From contig NZ_WQPN01000173.1 of assembly GCF_018785315.1 (NCBI RefSeq), positions 1 through 64,000 on the forward strand: DNA of 64,000 nt, written 5' to 3'. Of this stretch, positions 16,568 through 24,924 are shown one piece after another; the stretch's first letter is position 1, and each line of letters opens with the position of its first letter. The notes beneath the pieces were generated by a model. It saw only the letters and a program-made list of their open reading frames with translations. It was not told the origin of the DNA and made no database searches. The position numbers and the translations under genes are program-made. The DNA is from Clostridium sp. MCC353. Lineage in GTDB: Bacteria > Bacillota > Clostridia > Lachnospirales > Lachnospiraceae.

Positions 16568-17230
16568 ATGTGTAGAGCGGTTGATTTAACCCATATCATC
16601 GATCCGAAAAAGGTTCAGAGAAAATTTTCGGTGGAGACCATAGGGGCTGAGACGATTAATAAGAATGTAGTAAGAAAACAGGGGCAGTGGTATATTATGA
16701 GCAATATCTCCATGGTCTCTCATATCGGCACTCATATCGAAGTGCCTTATCATATCCTGCCTGACGGATACGATCTGGCTGATATGCCCTTAGAGGCGTT
16801 TTATGGGGATGCTGTGCTTTTGGATTTTTCAGATATTCAGGAACGGGTCGAGATTTCTTTGGACCGGGTGAAAAAAGAAGCGGACCGGATCGGGGGAATC
16901 CCTCAGGGAGCTATTGTTTTTTGTAATCTGGGGTTTGCGGACCGGTATGGACAGGAAGAATATTCTTTGAGCCCTTATTTCTCCACGGAGGCCATTGAAT
17001 GGCTCTCCCATTCAGGCATGAAGATGATGGGCGTGGACGCGGGAGGGGTGGAACTTCCTGCCTCCGAGGAACATGTAAACCACACGGCATTATTTATCAA
17101 TAACATTCCTTTGATTGAGAATGTGGCTAATCTGGGCAGCATTGATAAGAGCCATTTTAAAGTGGCCGCTTTCCCTTATCCCATTGCAGGTGTGGAGGCG
17201 TTTCCGCTGCGAGTGGTGGCGTTTTTATAA
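16568..17230 (+). CDS. Cyclase family protein (kynurenine formamidase / isatin hydrolase-like), 220 aa
   Basis: The metal-binding signature HIGTHIEVPYH (about residues 56-66) is the HxGTHxDxPxH motif of this metallohydrolase family, which hydrolyses amides or cyclic compounds. ELPASEEHVNHTALFINNIP and LIENVANLGSI match the family's C-terminal conserved blocks. There is no signal peptide. It lies downstream of the regulator across the nested hairpin and shares a candidate operator with the catabolic operon, so it may hydrolyse a lactone or amide in the same pathway (inference). Confidence 0.85.
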   Translation: MCRAVDLTHIIDPKKVQRKFSVETIGAETINKNVVRKQGQWYIMSNISMVSHIGTHIEVPYHILPDGYDLADMPLEAFYGDAVLLDFSDIQERVEISLDRVKKEADRIGGIPQGAIVFCNLGFADRYGQEEYSLSPYFSTEAIEWLSHSGMKMMGVDAGGVELPASEEHVNHTALFINNIPLIENVANLGSIDKSHFKVAAFPYPIAGVEAFPLRVVAFL

Positions 17231-17317
17231 AAACTGACCGAAGCACAACTTTTTCTTTCATTTTCAAGTCAAAAAGAAAGGAGCCGCATATAGTAGAATC
17301 AAAGGAGGTAACTAACT

Positions 17318-17767
17318 ATGTCTTATCAGCAAGTCACTCCAGGAATGAGTTTTGTCGACATTCTGGAAGATAAATCGCCGAAGGCTGAAGCCTGGATCAC
17401 CGGCGGCCCGGACCATCCGCAGCTCAGCGGCCTGGTTAAATTCTACTCCACACACTATGGCGGCGTATTGGTTGAAGCAGAGGTCTTTGGCCTTCCCAAT
17501 ATTCAGACACCCGGCTCAACTGATTTTTATGCCATGCATATACACGAAAATGGAAACTGTTCCGATCATTTCGCCCATACGGGAGAACATTACAATCCTA
17601 CAAACCAGCCTCATCCGGATCACGCCGGGGATCTGCCCCCTCTGCTGGGAAACCAGGGTTATGCCTGGACGTCTTTTTATGATAAAAGGTTTACCGTCGA
17701 CCAGATCATGGGAAGGGCAGTAATCATCCATCAGAAAGCCGACGATTTCACGTCACAGCCGGATTAA
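17318..17767 (+). CDS. sodC: SodC-like (Cu/Zn superoxide dismutase family) protein, C-terminally shortened, 149 aa
   Basis: Metal-ligand motifs are present: MHIHENGNC (two Cu His), GEHYNP (bridging His), HPDHAGDLPP (Zn ligands) and GRAVIIH (last Cu His). After ADDFTSQPD it stops, where the family normally continues with a GNxG...CG segment carrying the second disulfide Cys and active-site Arg. The last codons are GAT TAA, as in the second copy at 20285-20557, which retains a VIRPADNYWD tail, so about 20 codons seem deleted here. There is no signal peptide. AAAGGAGG precedes the ATG. Copper-free homologues of unknown role exist in anaerobes, so activity is uncertain. Confidence 0.75.
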   Translation: MSYQQVTPGMSFVDILEDKSPKAEAWITGGPDHPQLSGLVKFYSTHYGGVLVEAEVFGLPNIQTPGSTDFYAMHIHENGNCSDHFAHTGEHYNPTNQPHPDHAGDLPPLLGNQGYAWTSFYDKRFTVDQIMGRAVIIHQKADDFTSQPD

Positions 17768-17837
17768 CATCGATTTTAAGGGAAAGAGTGTATAAATCGA
17801 TGATAAGCCGGAATAAGGGGAAATTCTAAAACCATAA

Positions 17838-17890
17838 CAGCCAGGCACTATGCACCTTTCCGGTAACAGAGCGCCTGGCTGATTCTATTT
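17838..17890 (+). terminator. Rho-independent terminator after sodC copy 1
   Basis: CAGCCAGGC (17838-17846) pairs with GCCTGGCTG (17873-17881), followed by ATTCTATTT. It lies about 70 bp past the sodC stop, and the same hairpin recurs at 20628-20680 after the second copy. Confidence 0.65.
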
Positions 17891-17970
17891 AACTTGGCAG
17901 TATGCGTATGCAGAATATATGTCCACGTAATTCATACCGCCCCATACTGCACCCCTATATAAATATTACT

Positions 17971-18429
17971 CTATGACAATTCTATAAATTCCAGCACCTT
18001 ATCTATAAAAATCTCCCCATCCAAATGCTCGATTTCATGGCAGAAACATTTTGCCATTTCTCCTTCACCAGTGAGAATTATCTCTTTCCCATTTTCATCT
18101 AACGCCTGGATGGTCACCTTTTGGGGACGTATGGTCTTTCCAAAACGGTTTGGAAAACTCAGACATCCCTCCAGGCATTCCTGTTCGCCGCTGGTTCCGA
18201 TGATTTTAGGATTAACCAGCTTTAAATACATGTCCTCATAGTCAATCACAACCAGACGCTTGAGAATCCCTACCTGATTGGCGGCCAGGGCGGCTCCGTT
18301 TGGGAATTCATGAAGTGTTTCCATCATATCGTCCAACAGAATCCGGATTCTGTCATCCACCCTGCCAACTTCTTTACAGACTTTTTTAAGCGCTGCATCC
18401 CCTTCATACCGTAAATTCCGTACTGCCAT
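17971..18429 (-). CDS. def: Peptide deformylase, divergent form, 152 aa
   Basis: Peptide deformylase removes the formyl group from new N-termini. The three metal/active-site motifs are visible: GAALAANQVG (motif I, usually GxGLAAxQ), ECLEGCLSFP (motif II with the metal Cys) and CHEIEHLDG (motif III, HExxH kept but with Glu where the family usually has Asp). The ATG at 18429 lies inside the 3-prime end of the upstream XRE gene, giving a 26-bp overlap and translational coupling; longer in-frame starts would lie deeper in that gene. The motif changes suggest an accessory deformylase rather than the housekeeping one. Confidence 0.85.
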   Translation of the reverse strand: MAVRNLRYEGDAALKKVCKEVGRVDDRIRILLDDMMETLHEFPNGAALAANQVGILKRLVVIDYEDMYLKLVNPKIIGTSGEQECLEGCLSFPNRFGKTIRPQKVTIQALDENGKEIILTGEGEMAKCFCHEIEHLDGEIFIDKVLEFIELS

Positions 18430-18673
18430 AAGATTCCTTCCTCTCTTTCCTGCTGCTGTCGCTTCTGGACTTGCGCATACTTTGATTGAAAATGAACACG
18501 TCTTCAATCGTACACTCAAATACACAGGCAATATCATAAGCCAGCCAAATGGACGGCTCAAACTTCTCCGATTCAATGGCATGAATCGCTTGTCTGGACG
18601 CCCCCACCATCTCTCCCAGCTGCTCCTGTGTCAGCCCCATCCGTTCCCTCAATTCCTTAATCCTGTTTTTCAT
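18404..18673 (-). CDS. XRE-family HTH regulator coupled to def, 89 aa
   Basis: A Cro/CI-type helix-turn-helix (LRERMGLTQEQLGEMVGASR, about residues 7-26) is followed by QAIHAIESEKFEPSIWLAYD and IACVFECTIEDVFIF, typical of small single-domain regulators. The C-terminal tail is Arg/Lys/Ser-rich. The ATG at 18673 has GGAGAAAACC upstream; the ATG at 18724 has none. It overlaps the deformylase gene by 26 bp, so both are made from one message from the promoter at 18750-18778. Confidence 0.85.
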   Translation of the reverse strand: MKNRIKELRERMGLTQEQLGEMVGASRQAIHAIESEKFEPSIWLAYDIACVFECTIEDVFIFNQSMRKSRSDSSRKERKESYGSTEFTV

Positions 18674-18749
18674 GGTTTTCTCCTTCTCCAACAACTGATA
18701 ATCCCATTCACATTCATAGGTCAATATTACGTAATGTTAACCTTACATT

Positions 18750-18778
18750 ATAGTATAATAATATTCTTGGAATGTCAA
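18750..18778 (-). promoter_or_regulatory. Sigma-A promoter of the XRE-def pair
   Basis: On the minus strand TTGACA (18778-18773), 17 bp, TACTAT (18755-18750); an alternative TATAAT sits three bases further on. Downstream, GTTAAC and TTACGTAA palindromes (about 18725-18740) could be the XRE autoregulatory site. Confidence 0.6.
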
Positions 18779-18825
18779 ACCTGTTTCTATCTTGAACCTA
18801 TCGATTCTGTAACTGCCTTAAACCT

Positions 18826-19322
18826 ATCGATCGCCCGCCCGACCGGTGTCAATGAATGTACCATATTCAGAAAATTTGTAGGAAAGAAAGACATCGTGCT
18901 CACCGCCATGCAGCAGAAAGATTGATATCCCGGTCTAAAACCTGAGGATTTTTTTAACTGTACCTGGAATCTGATGGAAGATTTAGAGCATTTTACCCTC
19001 ATTTACATGGAGCGTGTCACTCCCAGGTTTGTTAAAATATCAATCGTTTTAAGGTCACCGGAACTATTTGCTGATATAGGCGACGGCATCATGCAGATTT
19101 CTCTGACGTTAAAGAAAGGATTATTAAGTTATTTTGATAAGTTGAACAAAAAGGGGAAGCTAAAAAAGACCAATTGCGGAATCATTGCAGTCGCATTTCT
19201 ATCCATGTGTTTCGGCTTCGTGTTTTTTAAAGCTTTTTTGAAGACCGTCTCACTTCAATTCAATGTCAGGAGTATATAAAAGCCGATGCTAAAGCTTTTG
19301 TGAAAGAGATTAAAGAGCAAAT
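18826..19322 (+). pseudogene. TetR-family regulator pseudogene, paralogue of 20804-21382
   Basis: From ATCGCCCGCC onward the sequence aligns throughout with the intact TetR gene at 20804-21382, with many substitutions. The first ~30 codons are missing. An in-frame TGA at 18923-18925 replaces the Glu-Trp seen in the intact copy, and an indel near 19235 shifts the frame. The 3-prime end (ATTAAAGAGCAAATTCC versus ATTAAAGAGTAAATTCC) lost the normal stop. A decayed copy of the TetR operator follows at 19351. An old duplicate that has been degrading for some time. Confidence 0.85.
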
Positions 19323-19667
19323 TCCTTTAATCCTTTTGTTTCAACCTTTATGCAAGTATACACATGTATAGTACTCTGACCTAATTTTTTTCATAATTTT
19401 GACCTTCTCTGATATCATTTAATTAGGCTTATTAAAATACATCCAAGATCTGATATTCTCTGTCAATTCAAAAACAATGCTTAATACTGGCCTATCTTTT
19501 CTTATATAGCAGAAAGCTATCCACACTTGGTGAAAAAAACATTTACCAAATATCTAAACAAGGATTGTTATATCTGAAATCTCACCCCAAAAGAGCTGTT
19601 TTTTACGAAATTATAAACTATTTTACACTACTAACGTAATTTTTTTTACTTTTAACATGAATTTTTA
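19323..19667. other. AT-rich decayed intergenic region with an operator relic
   Basis: No gene is seen. TGCAAGT-ATAC-ACATGTA at 19351-19368 keeps one half-site of the operator found intact at 21413-21430 after the functional TetR gene. The rest is AT-rich with no readable promoter. Confidence 0.45.
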
Positions 19668-20039
19668 CTAGTTTTTATAAAGTCTTGACAGTGGTACACC
19701 AAGCAATAAAATAATTACCATAGAAAACAGAGTAAGCTTTAATGTAACAGGAAATGTTTGTGCAATTCGATTGGCTACCGGAGTATTGGATTTATAAGAA
19801 TTCCCAAGGTCACCTTTTGTAAAAACATCACAAATATAATCGGTATATTGTACCAAAAACGGTTTATTCAGCCCATGATCTTCACGAAATTTTTCTATAT
19901 CCGCCTCCGTTGCATTGGTCCCTGTATGAATTCGCGCTGGATCTCCCGGTGCCATATTAAGCAATGCAAATACTAAAAATGATGCACCAATCATCACAGG
20001 AATAATCCATAAAATTCTTTTTATCACATATTTTAACAT
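19668..20039 (-). pseudogene. Truncated DppB/OppB-type peptide ABC permease (N-terminal third)
   Basis: The N-terminus is a textbook DppB/OppB start: helix 1 (LKYVIKRILWIIPVMIGASF), LLNMAPGDPARI, then FLVQYTDYICDVFTKGDLGN and the beginning of helix 2. It ends after 123 codons (family about 310-340) at GVPLSRLYKN, where homologues run on into the next helix. A good ribosome binding site (GGGAGGTATTTGTT) remains. No other dipeptide transporter gene is nearby, so a deletion or rearrangement removed the rest. Confidence 0.8.
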
Positions 20040-20284
20040 AACAAATACCTCCCAATTTTATTTTTTATGTATTCACCTTTCCTTATCATTCACTTTCAAA
20101 GTGAAGTTATATTATGTTACAAATGTATAATATCATATCAAATGTCGATTTAAAATTAACAATTTTGCCCAATTGTTTGCTTATTTTGAACTCTTGGTTC
20201 GCTCATCTCCTTTATATAACCTATTAAAATTATCATTCATTAAAATGCCTACCATCATAAAAGAAAGTGATACCTCTGTGTCAT

Positions 20285-20557
20285 CCCAATATCCAGACAC
20301 CCGGCTCAACTGATTTTTATGCCATGCATATACACGAAAATGGCAACTGTTCCGACCATTTCGCCCATACGGGAGAACATTACAATCCTACAAACCAGCC
20401 TCATCCGGATCACGCCGGGGATCTGCCCCCTCTGCTGGGAAACCAGGGTTATGCCTGGACGTCTTTTTATGATAAAAGGTTTACCGTCGACCAGATCATG
20501 GGAAGGGCAGTAATCATCCACGGCGTTATCCGCCCGGCAGACAATTACTGGGATTAA
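20285..20557 (+). pseudogene. sodC: SodC-like gene fragment, second copy with 5-prime and internal deletion
   Basis: Nearly identical to 17497-17735 of the first copy, starting abruptly at CCCAATATCCAGACACCC. The first ~60 codons are missing. It keeps MHIHENGNC, GEHYNP, HPDHAGDLPP and GRAVIIH, then jumps straight to GVIRPADNYWD, which looks like the true SodC C-terminus; the electrostatic-loop segment (ADDFTSQP and beyond) is absent. A chance ATG upstream at 20267 keeps it open, but it cannot make a full enzyme. The region after the stop (to 20700) duplicates 17760-17910. Confidence 0.8.
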
Positions 20558-20627
20558 CATCGATTTTAAGGGGAAGAATGTATAAATCGATGATAAGCCG
20601 GAAAAAGGGGAAATTCTAAAACCATAA

Positions 20628-20680
20628 CAGCCAGGCACTATGCACCTTTCCGGGAACAGAGCGCCTGGCTGATTCTATTT
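20628..20680 (+). terminator. Duplicate of the sodC terminator
   Basis: Same stem (CAGCCAGGC/GCCTGGCTG) and trailing ATTCTATTT as at 17838-17890, with one difference in the loop. It insulates the following TetR promoter. Confidence 0.6.
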
Positions 20681-20734
20681 AACTTGGCAGTATGCGTATG
20701 ACTCAGACAATGTTCCAGGCATCCCCTTCACATA

Positions 20735-20780
20735 TTGACAAACTCCATCCCCCAATGCTACAATGCAAGTAATCACTTGC
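20735..20780 (+). promoter_or_regulatory. Promoter and operator of the second TetR gene
   Basis: TTGACA (20735-20740), 18 bp, TACAAT (20759-20764), followed at once by a perfect palindrome GCAAGT-AATC-ACTTGC (20765-20780). The same palindrome recurs at 21413-21430 after the gene, so it is the probable TetR operator and the gene is likely autorepressed. Confidence 0.75.
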
Positions 20781-20803
20781 CATACTATGAAATGGAGGCT
20801 GCC

Positions 20804-21382
20804 ATGACTGATGAAACGCAACAAAAGATAATCGACGCTGCCATGAACCTGATCATGGAAAAGGGCTATTCCCAAACGACTACCAAAGAGATCGCCCGCC
20901 TGGCCGGCGTCAACGAATGCACCATATTCAGGAAGTTTGAAGGGAAGAAGGACATTGTTCTCACCGCAATGCAGCAAAAAGAATGGTGCCCCAGCCTGGG
21001 GCCTGAAGACTTTCAGAACTGTACCTGGAATCTCCGGGAGGATTTAGAACGTTTTGCCCTCATCTATATGCAGCGGGTTACACCCAGATTTGTGAAAATT
21101 TCCATTGGATTGAGGTCTCCGGAATTATTTGCCGAGACAGCAGACGGCATCATGCAGATCCCGCTCACATTCAAGAAGGGATTATTGAATTATTTTGATA
21201 AGATGAACAAGAAGGGAAAGCTTAAAAAGGCTGATTATGAAAGCCTTGCAGTGGCATTTCTGTCCATGTGCTTCGGTTTCGTGTTTTTCAAAGCGTCATT
21301 TGAAGACCGTCTCACTCCCATTCAAAGCCAGGAATATATAAAAGCCGGAGTTAAGGCTTTTGTAAAAGGGATTAAAGAGTAA
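20804..21382 (+). CDS. TetR/AcrR family transcriptional regulator, 192 aa
   Basis: An N-terminal TetR helix-turn-helix (TKEIARLAGVNECTIFRKFE, about residues 27-46) is followed by a helical ligand domain. The ATG at 20804 follows AATGGAGGCTGCC; in-frame ATG 20735 lies in the promoter. Perfect operator palindromes lie both upstream (20765-20780) and between this gene and the next (21413-21430). It probably represses itself and the DUF1330/MBL unit downstream. A decayed paralogue is at 18826-19322. The effector is unknown. Confidence 0.9.
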   Translation: MTDETQQKIIDAAMNLIMEKGYSQTTTKEIARLAGVNECTIFRKFEGKKDIVLTAMQQKEWCPSLGPEDFQNCTWNLREDLERFALIYMQRVTPRFVKISIGLRSPELFAETADGIMQIPLTFKKGLLNYFDKMNKKGKLKKADYESLAVAFLSMCFGFVFFKASFEDRLTPIQSQEYIKAGVKAFVKGIKE

Positions 21383-21412
21383 ATTCCTTTAATCCTTTTC
21401 TTTTAACAGATG

Positions 21413-21430
21413 TGCAAGTAAGTACTTGCA
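21413..21430 (+). promoter_or_regulatory. Second TetR operator, upstream of the DUF1330-MBL unit
   Basis: TGCAAGT-AAGT-ACTTGCA, perfect 7-bp arms with a 4-nt spacer, the same arms as at 20765-20780. It lies 79 bp before the DUF1330 start codon and marks these genes as likely TetR targets. Confidence 0.7.
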
Positions 21431-21508
21431 TTTTTGTTCAGTTGCTTTAAATACAGCGGCGCAGTTTTAAGCAAAATATACTGCAAATAACAATAAGGAG
21501 GATCTGCC

Positions 21509-21808
21509 ATGTCATGTTATTTTATTGCTTCCATTCACACCACCACCCCTCAGTCTCAATCCGAATACCGGGATTATATCCAACTGGTGAAACCGATTGT
21601 CGAGCAGCATTCTGGCGTCTACCTGGTCCGAACTGAGAATCTTACAGCTCTCAGCAATAATTGGACCCCCGACCGGCTGATCATCATCCGGTTCCCGGAC
21701 CGGGAACATCTGGACCGGTGCTTTCAGTCGGAAGAATACCGCCGGATTGCCGGGAAACGTGAAAACTCTGTGGACAGCAGAGCCGTCATCGCCGAAGGAA
21801 TTGACTAG
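21509..21808 (+). CDS. DUF1330-like small protein (dimeric alpha-beta barrel fold), 99 aa
   Basis: DRLIIIRFPDREHLDRCFQS and EEYRRIAGKRENSVDSRAVI match the DUF1330/NIPSNAP-like ferredoxin-fold family, whose members are small dimers of unclear function. AAGGAGGATCTGCC precedes the ATG. It lies between the TetR gene and an MBL-fold hydrolase, 55 bp before the latter, in a TetR-controlled unit. A role with the hydrolase in detoxification is only a guess. Confidence 0.8.
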   Translation: MSCYFIASIHTTTPQSQSEYRDYIQLVKPIVEQHSGVYLVRTENLTALSNNWTPDRLIIIRFPDREHLDRCFQSEEYRRIAGKRENSVDSRAVIAEGID

Positions 21809-21863
21809 TACTACAGCGTATTCAACACTAAAACCATTCATCACCATATCAGGAGGAACACTA

Positions 21864-22778
21864 TTGAAGATAAATGAACAAGTCCACCAGTTAAAAATCA
21901 CATTTCAATTAACGCCCCAAATTAAACGCTATGTCTATGTTTATATCATCACTGGCAGGCACTGCTATCTGATCGATACCGGAGTGCACGGCAGCGAAAC
22001 CCTCATCCAGTCCTATCTGGAATCCATAGGAAAGTCCCTGGCAGACGTTAAGGGAATTTTCCTCACCCATTCCCATCCGGATCACATCGGCGCCGCCCAG
22101 GCCATAAAAGAGGCGTCCGGCGCCCCGGTCTATGCCTGCCGGGGAGAAAGGGAGTGGATGGAGGACATCCATACCCAATACAAAGAACGGCCCATACCCG
22201 GATTCTATGACCTCCTAAAAAGGTCTATTAAAATAGACCACTATATAAAAGAGAATGACCTGATTCCATTAGAATCCGGCCTCACATTAGAAGTGATGGA
22301 AACCAGCGGCCATTCCAAAGAATCCCTGTCCTTTTATCTGCGGGAAGCCCAAACGCTCTTCACAGGAGATGCCATTCCCGTGAGAGGGGATATCCCCATC
22401 TTCGTCAGCCATTCAAAAAGCCTGGAGACCTTGTTAAAGCTGATGAACCTGAAACAGGTTTCACAGTTCTGCCCGGCATGGGATCATGCGTATGACAGAG
22501 AACAAGGCCTCCAGGCCATGAAAGACGGTTATGAATATTTGGAAGCGATCCGGCAGGCGGCGGCATCCGTGATGAAGGAATCACCAGACGCACCGGAGAA
22601 AGACAGGTTTCTGATGGTTTGCAGCCGCCTTTCCCTGGATTCCCTGGCTTTAAACCCACTGTTCTTCCAGTCGGTTCACGCGGCTTTTGAAGAGGCTGTC
22701 ATTTCTCAGCCCCCTCAGCTCCCTCTGCCTCCTTCTGCTTCTTGTACTGATAAGGGGTCACCCCATACACTTCTTTAA
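21864..22778 (+). CDS. MBL-fold metallohydrolase, 304 aa, TTG start
   Basis: The zinc motif LTHSHPDHIGAAQ (HxHxDH) and later ligands (TSGHSKESLSFY, FTGDAIP, CPAWDHAY) define a metallo-beta-lactamase-fold hydrolase. A TTG at 21864 lies seven bases after AGGAGG and is the preferred start; the ATG at 21747 lies inside the previous gene without a site. The last ~25 residues (a Pro/Ser-rich stretch after FEEAVISQ) run antisense into the AraC gene, giving an 80-bp convergent overlap, so the natural stop may have been lost. Substrate unknown. Confidence 0.85.
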   Translation: MKINEQVHQLKITFQLTPQIKRYVYVYIITGRHCYLIDTGVHGSETLIQSYLESIGKSLADVKGIFLTHSHPDHIGAAQAIKEASGAPVYACRGEREWMEDIHTQYKERPIPGFYDLLKRSIKIDHYIKENDLIPLESGLTLEVMETSGHSKESLSFYLREAQTLFTGDAIPVRGDIPIFVSHSKSLETLLKLMNLKQVSQFCPAWDHAYDREQGLQAMKDGYEYLEAIRQAAASVMKESPDAPEKDRFLMVCSRLSLDSLALNPLFFQSVHAAFEEAVISQPPQLPLPPSASCTDKGSPHTLL

Positions 22779-24918
22779 ATATCTTGATAAAATACTGCGG
22801 AGAGTTGTATCCCAGCATGCGGGCAATATCCTTCATGCTGTGGCCTTCTCCGATCAGTTCCACAGCCCGGTTCAGCTTCTTTTCCTTTATATATTCCGTA
22901 TAGCTCTTTCCCATCATCTGTTTGAACATGCGGCTGAGGACATCCGGCCGGAGCCCGAACTGATCCGATAAAAAGTCCAGAGAAATGTCATTTTCCAGAT
23001 TCTCGTCAATCAGCCTGAGAAGCCTTGTCTGCATGTCCGCATCCACTGATTTCTTCTTCTGCCGTATGTTCTGGAGCAGGACCTCGCACAGATCCACAAC
23101 CCATTCCTCAAACTGGTCGATATCCTCAATCTGTTTGTAATACTCCCGGATATCATAACCGAATACAATCCACATATCCAGCTGCCTCTGAACCATGATC
23201 TGATACAGCAGCGTGACCAGATCCCTGAGCGTGGAAAGACAGTAGTCGATGGTATAATTCCCTTCTTTAAACGAGACTGTCAGGCCTTCAAAATGATATT
23301 TGAAATCCAGGAAATTCTCACTGTTTATATCCCGCTCCATGGCGTCAAACAGTTTCAGATGGCTGCCGGAACCCTTTCTATGTTCCATATCCACATCCTC
23401 GTATCTTAAAATCTGCTTCTGTGTGAACATAAAACGGTATCTGGATACCTCATTGGCGCTCTTATAGCTGTTCTTAATGCTGTCCTTTGCCATTTCAAAA
23501 ACAGCTCCTGAAACCATTCTGCATTCCGGGATCAGGTTTGTAATGCAGGTGGTAAAGTCCTCATATACCTGCTCAAACTGATCCTTCTCAAATACCAGCA
23601 CTGAAACCAATTCCCCTTTTTCCATAGTGGTAAACAGACCATGATATTGATCATTCCTGTTTAAAAATACTTCCTGAAGGCGGATCACCAGGTCATTGGA
23701 GCCGGCGGCATCCTGATAATACAAAACGACGGTGCAGACGCTGTTATGATCCAGATAAGGGTTCATCCGTTCATATGCAGATTCTGTCCTCCGGTTCAGA
23801 ATCAGGGAGCGGACTGCATTTTGGAACAACAGCGGTTTAGAAGATTTTACCGTCTCATTCAGGGATGTGATTTCCTGGGTCAGGGCGTTAAGAGAATGGT
23901 CAAAACTGGCTTTTCCATCCTCCAGATCGATCCCCGCGTCTTTGGAGACTTTCAGCAGCCTCTTTTTATAGGCATGATGGTTAAACCAGGAAAATGCAAC
24001 CAGAATAATCAGGTTGAATAGAATAGAGATCAAAAAGTTCATGAAGAATATGCGGTTTCTCACATTGTAATCCGCATAAAATGTGCTGTTCTGCACGTAA
24101 TACACATAGTTCAGATTGGTTTTCTGAGAATTGGAATAAAAGGCAGTCATGGCCTCATCATCGATTTTCAGAGACAGTTTAGGGACGGCCATGCCCTTTT
24201 CCTCTTTCATGTCCTTGATTATATCCCCGGCCACTTCCCGGTCAGCCCCCTGGGTCACATATAAAAGCTGGCCCCCCGGTGAGGCGATCACCAGCGTGCC
24301 TTCTTCTTCATCGATGTATTCCCGGAAACTGGACGGCATAATATGTATAGCGACAATAATCCCCCTGTCTTTCCATTTGGACTGGGAGATTCTTTTCACA
24401 TACGTTATGACCGGCTCTCTGGTCGGGTAAATTCCTTCCGGGGATTCCAAAAACACCGCGTCTCTGCCTTTTTTTAGAAATTCTTCATACCAGGGAAGGT
24501 ACTGGTCAACATCCTTTTCCTGTTTCACATAATGTACTCTGGAAAACCCGGTCACAATCGTGCGGGTCGCTTCATAATAGATATCCACACTGGCTACATA
24601 TGGATAGGATTTATGGATTTCCTCCAATTGGGACACCAGCCCGCGGATACGGGCCGGTGAACCTATGATCTCCTCTTCCTGGGGAATGAGGGTATCCTCA
24701 TTCTGCCGGGTATCGGAAAAATACAACTGGGGTATATCAATTGCCGCTTCCATAATCTGCTTATCGATATTCTGGAAGGCCAAATTGGTAATCCTCTCAT
24801 TATAGGCAGTAAAGCTTTCCAGATACGCTTTGCTGTTCAGATTATGAAATACCAGATAATTAAACAATGCAAGAAATGTGATGCTGAACAAGTTGATATA
24901 TAACAATTTTTTAAACAT
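22699..24918 (-). CDS. AraC-family membrane sensor-regulator of a sugar ABC locus, 739 aa
   Basis: Membrane helices near residues 5-25 and about 290-315 flank an extracellular sensor region. A cytoplasmic linker leads to a C-terminal AraC pair of helix-turn-helices (ISLDFLSDQFGLRPDVLSRM; MKDIARMLGYNSPQYFIKIF). This one-component class sits beside LplA/LplB/YtcP importers in Paenibacillus and Clostridia and senses an extracellular sugar, often through the binding protein. Here it is the last gene downstream of the two permeases (6 bp gap) and is likely to control both that importer and the divergent lyase operon. Confidence 0.9.
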   Translation of the reverse strand: MFKKLLYINLFSITFLALFNYLVFHNLNSKAYLESFTAYNERITNLAFQNIDKQIMEAAIDIPQLYFSDTRQNEDTLIPQEEEIIGSPARIRGLVSQLEEIHKSYPYVASVDIYYEATRTIVTGFSRVHYVKQEKDVDQYLPWYEEFLKKGRDAVFLESPEGIYPTREPVITYVKRISQSKWKDRGIIVAIHIMPSSFREYIDEEEGTLVIASPGGQLLYVTQGADREVAGDIIKDMKEEKGMAVPKLSLKIDDEAMTAFYSNSQKTNLNYVYYVQNSTFYADYNVRNRIFFMNFLISILFNLIILVAFSWFNHHAYKKRLLKVSKDAGIDLEDGKASFDHSLNALTQEITSLNETVKSSKPLLFQNAVRSLILNRRTESAYERMNPYLDHNSVCTVVLYYQDAAGSNDLVIRLQEVFLNRNDQYHGLFTTMEKGELVSVLVFEKDQFEQVYEDFTTCITNLIPECRMVSGAVFEMAKDSIKNSYKSANEVSRYRFMFTQKQILRYEDVDMEHRKGSGSHLKLFDAMERDINSENFLDFKYHFEGLTVSFKEGNYTIDYCLSTLRDLVTLLYQIMVQRQLDMWIVFGYDIREYYKQIEDIDQFEEWVVDLCEVLLQNIRQKKKSVDADMQTRLLRLIDENLENDISLDFLSDQFGLRPDVLSRMFKQMMGKSYTEYIKEKKLNRAVELIGEGHSMKDIARMLGYNSPQYFIKIFKEVYGVTPYQYKKQKEAEGAEGAEK

Positions 24919-24924
24919 GTTTTA

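Noticed and set aside
19668-20039. Functional peptide ABC permease
   Set aside because: Only about a third of the normal length, cut inside the membrane domain, with no partner genes.
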